A stretch of 64,000 bases of DNA from the NCBI GenBank assembly GCA_030803735.1, contig JAURUC010000001.1:1125501-1189500 (forward strand), in the 5' to 3' direction. Source of the DNA: Actinopolyspora lacussalsi. Lineage in GTDB: Bacteria > Actinomycetota > Actinomycetes > Mycobacteriales > Pseudonocardiaceae. The position numbers and the translations under genes were made by a program. This document shows, piece by piece, positions 58,509 to 64,000 of this stretch (positions are counted from its first letter, which is position 1; each line of letters starts with the position of its first letter). The notes under the pieces were generated by a model. It saw only the letters and a program-made list of their open reading frames with translations, did not search any database and was not told where the DNA came from.

Positions 58509-59701
58509 AGCCGTACATCTCGGAAAGTCGTTCCACCACAGCGGCGGAATCCGGCGCCGCGGCCATTTCGGCCGCCAGGTAACGCGCCGCCCGCACCGCG
58601 GCCGAATCGCCGAGCAACTCCTCCCCCGCCGTGACAACCGTGTCCATGGTCGTCCTCGGACATTATGCTGCGCCCCGCCCCAGCGGTTACTACGCTCGCG
58701 GCGTTGTCGAACTGATCAGCACCCTGCGACAGCAGCAACTGCGGAACCGCGGCGGCGAACGCGGTCAGCGTGGTGCCCGCGCCACCGTGATGCACCGCCA
58801 GATCCAGCCGAGGAATCAGATGGGCCTGCGGGAACCAGGACCCGACCGTGACGTTGTCCGGCAGACCTTGGAGCGTCTCGGTACGCACCCTGGGACCTGT
58901 CGAGACGAGCAGGTCCACGTCGAACTCGGCGATCGCTCGCGCGGTCGTGCGCAACACGTCGGCGCTGCCGAAAGCGGTTCCCAGCGTCAGATAGACGAGC
59001 GGACGATCACGCGGTCGTGCGGTTACCGCTTCGGGTAGTTCACCGGATTCGGCGAAGGGGCTCGCTCGTATATCGATCCGCCGGGGAAGCGCGAACACCG
59101 CCGGATCCTGCAGGGACGATGGGAAGACGTCCAGATAAGTGTTCCCGAGGGTCCCGAGATCGTCGGCGGGAGCGGAAACCCCCAGTTCATCGGCCAGCTC
59201 CAGCAACGGAGCCCCGAACGCGGCCGTGAAGCCCCCCGCGAGTTCCCTACCGAATCCGTGGCGAACAGCCGGTACCCCCTCGAGCTCAGCGGCCAGCGCG
59301 GCCCCCGGGTTACCGGTTTCGTAAACGACGAGGTCGAATCGACGGGAGCACAGCAGAGTACGGATGTCCGAGACGAAACGACGCGGCAGCACACAGCCGA
59401 ACAGCTGCCCCACGACCCGGTCACGTTGCTGTGCCGGGAGACCGCCGGGGATGGCTGGGTCGCCGAGGATGGCTGGGTCATCGGTCTCGAGACGGTCGTC
59501 ACGGCTCACGACCGCCTCGAGAGCGTCGAAGACGGGTAAACCGGCCTCGACGAACTCGGCACCCGCCGCGTGAACGGCTGCTCGTAGCTCGACGCCGGTG
59601 GCCACGACCACTTCGTGTTCTGCCTCGCGTGCCGCCGCGGCGAGAGGCAACAGCGGAAAACAATGCCCGTGCGCCGCTATGGCGGAAAACAGGATGCGCA
59701 C
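58509..59701 (-). CDS. GT1 (macrolide-type) glycosyltransferase with a C-terminal frameshift
   Basis: A GT-B fold NDP-sugar transferase of ~397 residues if repaired. VRILFSAIAAHGHCFPLLPLAAAAR is the N-terminal acceptor domain, RPLVYLTLGTAFG the linker, SWFPQAHLIPRLDLAVHHGGAGTTLTAFAAAVPQLLLSQGADQFDNA the GT1 nucleotide-sugar signature. After SIMSED the frame changes by one base near 58640-58655: the expected end MDTVVTAGEELLGDSAAVRA...VERLSEMYG is in another frame, stop at 58509-58511. In the unshifted frame translation instead runs on to 58445 as unrelated sequence. It is a recent frameshift or a sequence error. GTG at 59701 looks leaderless (TACTAG 10 nt upstream). It sits divergent from the ABC-F gene; macrolide inactivation or natural-product glycosylation is likely. 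Confidence 0.75.
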
Positions 59702-59892
59702 GCTGTCAAAACTAGTAGCCGAAGAACGATGTTGCCATCTTTTCACACGAGAATGGACTTTTCGAGTGGAGAACCAACACTCGAATGCGGGCCCGCGAGG
59801 CATGGCAGAACCACCGGAAACGTGTTGCCCCGCGGCTTCCGCGTCAGCACGATCGTGCGCCCCACCCGAGTCGATCGAAGCGCCGGATCGGG

Positions 59893-59922
59893 TTGTCCGC
59901 ACGGCGAGCAACGACGTAGAAT
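59893..59922 (+). promoter_or_regulatory. Promoter of the ABC-F gene
   Basis: TTGTCC (59893-59898), 18-nt spacer, TAGAAT (59917-59922). Predicted start of transcription ~59929, giving a ~200-nt leader before the ABC-F ATG. Confidence 0.55.
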
Positions 59923-59956
59923 CTTGTCGGTTCTGCTGCCGTCGCGGGGAGGGAAA

Positions 59957-59968
59957 GTGCGCCGCTGA
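59957..59968 (+). CDS. Three-codon leader ORF (Met-Arg-Arg) upstream of ABC-F
   Basis: GTG CGC CGC TGA, preceded by GGGGAGGGAAA, one of the strongest ribosome-binding sites in the window, and ~28 nt from the predicted transcription start. Translation would give fMet-Arg-Arg. Short Met-Arg-x leader peptides are known to stall ribosomes with macrolides/ketolides (ErmDL type). Role as attenuator is inferred. Confidence 0.4.
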   Translation: MRR

Positions 59969-60131
59969 GGTCTCGAGACATCGCGTGCCCTCTGGTACGC
60001 AGTGACATGACCTCGGATCGTGTGCCATCCCGAGCCCAGTTGCGGTCTTCTTTCCGGCCCTCCCGTTGTGTGGTGGCGCGGTGTCTCCAAACGCCGGTTG
60101 ATCGAGTCGAAAACTCTCTGGAGGCAGAACC

Positions 60132-61751
60132 ATGTCCACACGCGACCGGACTCTCGTCGAATGCGCCGCCGTTTCCTTCGAGTGGCCGGACGGCACAGTA
60201 GTACTGCACGATCTCGACTGGTCCGTGGCAGCGGGACGAACCGGAGTCGTCGGTTCGAACGGAACCGGCAAGTCCACCCTGCTGGAACTGATCACCGGCG
60301 GGTTGTCCCCTCGATCCGGGACCGTACGAACGTCCGGTGAGCTCGGCTATCTGCCGCAACGGCTCACTTTCGACGAAACGGCGCGTGTGGCGGACGCTCT
60401 CGGCGTCACCGCCCGCCTGGCGGCACTGCGAACCATCGAGGCCGGGGAAGCCAGGGAGGAGCATTTCACCGCGCTCGGCGAGGAGTGGGACATCGAGGAA
60501 CGCTGTCTGGGGATGCTGGACGGATTCGGTCTCGGGCATCTCCGGCTCGACAGCGTGCTCGGCGAACTGTCCGGCGGCGAGCTCGTCCTGCTGCACTTGG
60601 CGGCCCTGTTGTTGCGACGGCCGGAAGTGCTGCTGCTGGACGAACCGACCAACGATCTCGACCGAAAGGCACGGCGCCTGCTCTACGAAGCGGTTCGCTC
60701 CTACGAGGGTGCGCTGGTCGTGGTCAGTCACGACCGTGAGTTGCTCGGACTGATGGATCGAATCGTGGAACTGCGTGAGGCGACCGTGCACAGTTACACC
60801 GGGAACCTGGCCGACTACGAGGCAGCGGTGGCCGCTGAGCGGGAAGCGGTCGAACGATCGGTCCGATCGGCCGAGGCCGACGTGAAACGGCAAAAGCGCG
60901 AACTGGTCGAGGCACGCGAGAAAGCGGACAGACGACGTTCGCGGGGTGCACGGATCGCCGCCGAGAACCGCATGCCGCGGATCGTGGCGGGGCAGCGAAA
61001 ACGGGACGCGCAGGTATCGGCGGGTAGGAATCGTATCCTGCACGAACAACGGCTCGAACAGGCTCGGCGACAGCTGGCGGATGCTCGGGAACAGGTCCGC
61101 GAGGAGGAGAACATTCGGGTGGATCTCCCCGCCACCGCCGTGCCCAACGGCCGTCGAGTGCTCTCGGTCCGGCAGGCCGAGTTGCGCAACGGGGTCTCGA
61201 TTCCGGAGCTGGAGCTGTGTGGCCCGGAACGGGTGGCTCTGACCGGGCCGAACGGCGCGGGCAAATCCACCCTGTTGCACACCGTGGCCGAACTGTTGCC
61301 GGTGGAGCACGGTGCTGTCGAGGTAAACGTGCCACTGCGCTACCTGCCGCAGCGCCACGAGGTACTCGACGAATCGCTTTCGGCAGCGGCCAACGTCGCA
61401 CGGCTGGCTCCCGGAGCGACGGACAACGAGATTCGGGCCCGGCTGGCACGTTTCCTGTTCAGACAACAGCGCGCGGATCAACCGGTACGCACTCTTTCCG
61501 GTGGGGAACGGGTCCGCGCCGCCCTGGCCGCACTGCTGCTGGCGCAACCGGCTCCGCAACTGCTGTTGCTGGACGAACCGACCAACAACCTCGACATGAC
61601 CAGTACCCGCGAACTGGCCGAGTCGCTCGCGGGCTACGAGGGCGCGCTCGTGGTGGCCAGCCATGACTCGGCGTTCCTGCGTGATCTCGGTATCACCAGG
61701 TGGTTGTGGTTGGCGGGCGAACTGACGGATACGGATCCCGACCCGCTGTGA
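60132..61751 (+). CDS. ABC-F ribosomal-protection ATPase (antibiotic resistance type)
   Basis: A 539-residue soluble protein with two ABC domains and no membrane part. First: VVGSNGTGKSTLLELITGG, LGELSGGELVLLHLAALLLRRPEVLLLDEPTNDLD, VVSHDRELL. A charged coiled-coil interdomain linker (residues ~235-330, with ERSVRSAEADVKRQKRELVEAREKADRRRSRG) follows; it is the P-site tRNA-interaction motif whose tip reaches the drug site. Second: LTGPNGAGKSTLLHTVAELLP, RTLSGGERVRAALAALLLAQPAPQLLLLDEPTNNLD, VASHDSAFL. The layout and lack of housekeeping features (EttA-like arm) match actinomycete OleB/TlrC/LmrC-type proteins that displace macrolides, lincosamides or related drugs. Start at 60132 has CTGGAGG upstream. 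Confidence 0.92.
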   Translation: MSTRDRTLVECAAVSFEWPDGTVVLHDLDWSVAAGRTGVVGSNGTGKSTLLELITGGLSPRSGTVRTSGELGYLPQRLTFDETARVADALGVTARLAALRTIEAGEAREEHFTALGEEWDIEERCLGMLDGFGLGHLRLDSVLGELSGGELVLLHLAALLLRRPEVLLLDEPTNDLDRKARRLLYEAVRSYEGALVVVSHDRELLGLMDRIVELREATVHSYTGNLADYEAAVAAEREAVERSVRSAEADVKRQKRELVEAREKADRRRSRGARIAAENRMPRIVAGQRKRDAQVSAGRNRILHEQRLEQARRQLADAREQVREEENIRVDLPATAVPNGRRVLSVRQAELRNGVSIPELELCGPERVALTGPNGAGKSTLLHTVAELLPVEHGAVEVNVPLRYLPQRHEVLDESLSAAANVARLAPGATDNEIRARLARFLFRQQRADQPVRTLSGGERVRAALAALLLAQPAPQLLLLDEPTNNLDMTSTRELAESLAGYEGALVVASHDSAFLRDLGITRWLWLAGELTDTDPDPL

Positions 61752-61896
61752 CGCCGAGAGGAACGAGTGCGGATCCGGTTCGGGTGGGCAAGGGTTCCTG
61801 TCGACTCGCTTCCGGATCGCACTCGCCCGGCGGAGCCTCCCGCCCGCCACCGACGGGAAGGCCCGACCTCGGATGAGCTCCCCGAAGGGGTCCCGC

Positions 61897-63327
61897 TCAT
61901 TCCGGTGGAATGTTGGAATTCGAGCGGAACAGGTTGTCGGGATCGTATTCGGTCTTGAGCCGCGTCAACCGACGCAGATTCGTCCCGAACGCGGCCCGGC
62001 GCACCGACTCGTCGACCTCCGTGTCACCGCTGAAGTTCAGATAGGTTCCCGTCGCCGCGGGTAGCTCGGCCGCTTCGGCAACGGTCTCCCTCACCCATTC
62101 GGTAACCCGAGCGCTGTCCGACGGGTCGAACCAGTTCCCGTCCACGCTGAGCATGTAGTCAGCATGCCGGTCCCCGAAAGCAGTGGCCTCGGCATCGACA
62201 CGCTTCATGGCACCACCGAGCAGTGGAAGGTGCACCATCGTCCACGGATGCGGCCGTTGCCGCGAACGACGCAGTACCAGTTCGACGACGTCGTCGGTCA
62301 GTTCGTCGAGGTATATCGACTTCCAGTAGCTGAGCAACTCGCCCTTGGGGAAGAACACGTCGAACGAGGACTGCGCGAGGCGGTACGGTGCGGGGCCGCT
62401 GAGATCGGCCACCGGCGTACCGAACCGCGCGATCGGGTCGAGTACCCGCTGCCCGCTCTCCACGTCGCCCGCGTACAACGCCGCGAGGATGAGCACGTCC
62501 CTGTCGTGCAGTTCCGGAGGCAACGTCGGGTCGGCGGGCATGGTCCAGAACAGCGCTCTCGTCGTCACCTCGTCCGGAACCGTGTCCGCCCAGTCCCGCC
62601 ATCGCCGGAACAGCGCATCGGCATCGCCCGCGTCGTAGATCACGGTGGAGTCCATCACCGTGGGGCCCAACGGGTGAGCGTCGAACTCGAAGGCGGTGAC
62701 GATCCCGAAATTCCCCCCACCACCGCGCAACCCCCACATCAGCTCGGGGTAATGCTCGTCGTCGGCGTGCACCACTCGACCGTCGGCGGTGACGAGCTCG
62801 ACCGCCCGAAGGTTGTCGCAGGTGAGGCCGTACGCACGGTGCAGCCAACCGATCCCGCCACCGAGGGTGAGTCCTCCCACCCCGGTGGTGGACACGATTC
62901 CACCGGGCACCGCCAGCCCGAACAGCTGCGCTTCCCGGTCGACGTCGCTCCAGGTCGCACCGCCCTGGGCACGTACCACTCCGCGCCGTGGATCCACCGA
63001 CACGGCACGCATCCCGGAGAGGTCGATCAGCAGACCGCCCGCACAACTGCTGTGACCGGCCACACTGTGCCCACCTCCCCGAACCGCGACCAACAACCGA
63101 CGCGCGCGGGCCAGCTCCACGGCGTCGACGACGTCGGCCGTTCCGTGACAGCGCAGCACGAGACCGGGCTCGCGACGAAACACACCGTTCTGCACCACGC
63201 AGGCCTGCTCGTACTCACTGTCCAGGGGACCGATCACCGAGCCACGGAAATCGGCCCGGAAGTCACGCAACGTATCGTCCGAGAGGATGGTCGGTTCCGG
63301 TGTGAGTGTTCGCAGTTGTGTGGGCAT
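61897..63327 (-). CDS. FAD-binding oxidoreductase, berberine-bridge-enzyme type
   Basis: A 476-residue flavoprotein of the PCMH/BBE family. VVDAVELARARRLLVAVRGGGHSVAGHSSCAGGLLIDLSGM is the FAD-binding PP-loop; His87 (GGGH) and Cys170 (LTCDN) match the two residues that bind FAD covalently in bicovalent BBE enzymes. The C-terminal BBE motif TGTYLNFSGDTEVD...LRRLTRLKTEYDPDNLFRSNSNIPP is complete. Such enzymes oxidise sugars, alkaloids or polyketides (for example AknOx-like aclacinomycin oxidase), so it may tailor a natural product. No signal peptide is clear. Start at 63327 has GGAGAA upstream. Confidence 0.9.
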   Translation of the reverse strand: MPTQLRTLTPEPTILSDDTLRDFRADFRGSVIGPLDSEYEQACVVQNGVFRREPGLVLRCHGTADVVDAVELARARRLLVAVRGGGHSVAGHSSCAGGLLIDLSGMRAVSVDPRRGVVRAQGGATWSDVDREAQLFGLAVPGGIVSTTGVGGLTLGGGIGWLHRAYGLTCDNLRAVELVTADGRVVHADDEHYPELMWGLRGGGGNFGIVTAFEFDAHPLGPTVMDSTVIYDAGDADALFRRWRDWADTVPDEVTTRALFWTMPADPTLPPELHDRDVLILAALYAGDVESGQRVLDPIARFGTPVADLSGPAPYRLAQSSFDVFFPKGELLSYWKSIYLDELTDDVVELVLRRSRQRPHPWTMVHLPLLGGAMKRVDAEATAFGDRHADYMLSVDGNWFDPSDSARVTEWVRETVAEAAELPAATGTYLNFSGDTEVDESVRRAAFGTNLRRLTRLKTEYDPDNLFRSNSNIPPE

Positions 63328-63644
63328 GATTTTCTCCGACGATCCCGGCGAATCGATTTCCGCGTTCGCCCGTGCGAAGCCACGACCGCTTGGCGGTCCT
63401 CGATCCGCTCGTACTCCGACTCCGCCACGCGCGTGCGCCGCGTCCTGCCGTCGCCAGTCTGCGCTCACCGCCGGTACGGCCGATACGGACGAATGACACT
63501 TGGGAGTCATCGCCGAACGGCCCGCTCGCCTCCCGAGCGAGACATGTGCGTCGGCGTCTCGCCGCGTTGGGCGGGCTCCTCAGCGGCCCCGAACTCACGT
63601 ATGCTGCGCACTCGCGATTGCAACCGCCGTCCGAGCGAGGTTCG

Positions 63645-63869
63645 ATGAATTCCCGAAGGTTGACCTTCGTGCTCGTGCGTACCGGAGTCTTCCTGGTCGT
63701 CGGGCTGGTGCTGTTCACCGTCATCGGTTGGTCACCCTTCGCGGCTACCGCGGTGGTTCTGATCGCCGCGGCGATGGCGGTACAGCTCGGTGGCGTAGTG
63801 TGGCTGCGCCGCACCGAACGGGCGCCGGCCGAGCGGGTGGAAAGCCACCGCACCGGATCGAACGACTGA
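63645..63869 (+). CDS. Small two-helix membrane protein (DUF4229-like)
   Basis: A 74-residue protein with hydrophobic helices at about residues 8-26 and 30-51, then a basic Arg/Glu-rich tail (RRTERAPAERVESHRTGSND). The NSRRLTFVLVRTGVFLVVGL start fits the DUF4229 family of actinobacterial membrane proteins of unknown function. ATG at 63645 follows GAGG. Nothing else is visible to the end of the window. Confidence 0.6.
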   Translation: MNSRRLTFVLVRTGVFLVVGLVLFTVIGWSPFAATAVVLIAAAMAVQLGGVVWLRRTERAPAERVESHRTGSND

Positions 63870-64000
63870 TTCCGCCACACCTCTACCGCGGCAGTGCTCG
63901 TTCGTGGGCCTGAAAGCCGTGGGGTCGTGCCCGCTCGACGGATACCGGCGGCGTCCAGGCGGGTGGACCAGCCCCTGCCCGCACGGATCGACCGGGATCG

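Larger units (their letters stand above)
59702..60131. other. 430-nt divergent control region (glycosyltransferase / ABC-F)
   Basis: Contains the ABC-F promoter, a three-codon leader ORF and a ~160-nt untranslated stretch. On the left, an eight-codon ATG frame (MATSFFGY) upstream of the GT start ends 12 nt before its GTG; its role is unclear. No other gene. Confidence 0.5.

Noticed and set aside
60007..60201. 64-codon frame overlapping the ABC-F start
   Set aside because: No ribosome-binding site and no recognisable motifs; the Met-Arg-Arg ORF upstream is better supported as leader.

Overview
The window is high-GC actinomycete DNA. Starts are mostly purine-rich Shine-Dalgarno (SD) preceded ATG, GTG or TTG, and many operons have 4-nt overlaps. 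The families point to a filamentous actinomycete, probably Pseudonocardiales (Saccharopolyspora/Actinopolyspora-like): AfsA, paired ScbR-type TetR receptors, DUF5753/DUF397 remnants, DUF3040, Excalibur plus class F sortase, a CebR-type LacI regulator, an ErmE-like methylase and a HemD-winged-helix NnaR. The genus is inferred, not proven. I see no rRNA or tRNA gene, CRISPR array, insertion sequence or phage gene.

Layout. 1-5 kb: small stress and membrane proteins, a lactate 2-monooxygenase-type flavoenzyme and a Bcr/CflA efflux pump. 5-10 kb: an SDR, an Erm rRNA methylase with a leader peptide and hairpins, a GNAT, a decayed DUF5753/DUF397 regulator, and an Excalibur protein coupled to a class F sortase. 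10-31 kb: a plant-polysaccharide island with two clan GH-A (GH5-like) hydrolases, a LacI regulator, a secreted SGNH esterase, an amidohydrolase, aldolase, an AGE-family isomerase, a cellobiose-type ABC importer (cebEFG) with its own ATPase and beta-glucosidase, and secreted GH6, AA10 and GH12 enzymes. It ends in a CebR-like repressor. Five 14-bp boxes of the TGGGAGCGCTCCCA type sit upstream of the esterase, the importer, GH6, AA10 and the repressor gene itself. 31-34 kb: narK and nnaR (nitrate).

34-54 kb is a co-directional 20-kb block. A ROK regulator is followed by a ribose-type ABC importer, a Gfo/Idh dehydrogenase, a Tat-exported TIM-barrel protein and a 1446-aa secreted ThuA / PQQ-dehydrogenase-like / PKD / CBM-like / DUF1080 protein. 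After a hairpin comes a tightly overlapping Ebo-type operon: inositol-phosphate-synthase-like cyclase, UbiA prenyltransferase (EboC), TIM barrel, EboA, TatD-like EboB, EboE, EboF phosphodiesterase and a last TIM barrel. A MIPS-like cyclase stands where other ebo operons carry a dehydroquinate-synthase-like EboD. This is the best candidate for a poorly described system: synthesis and trafficking of a cyclitol-derived, possibly prenylated metabolite.

54-64 kb: a gamma-butyrolactone signalling module (AfsA synthase, a divergent MDR reductase, two ScbR-family receptors) with four related ARE-like sites. Next are a GT1 macrolide-type glycosyltransferase with a C-terminal frameshift, a divergent ABC-F ribosome-protection protein with a three-codon Met-Arg-Arg leader ORF, a BBE-type flavoprotein and a small membrane protein. 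With erm at 6.3 kb, the window holds three independent ribosome-antibiotic defences.
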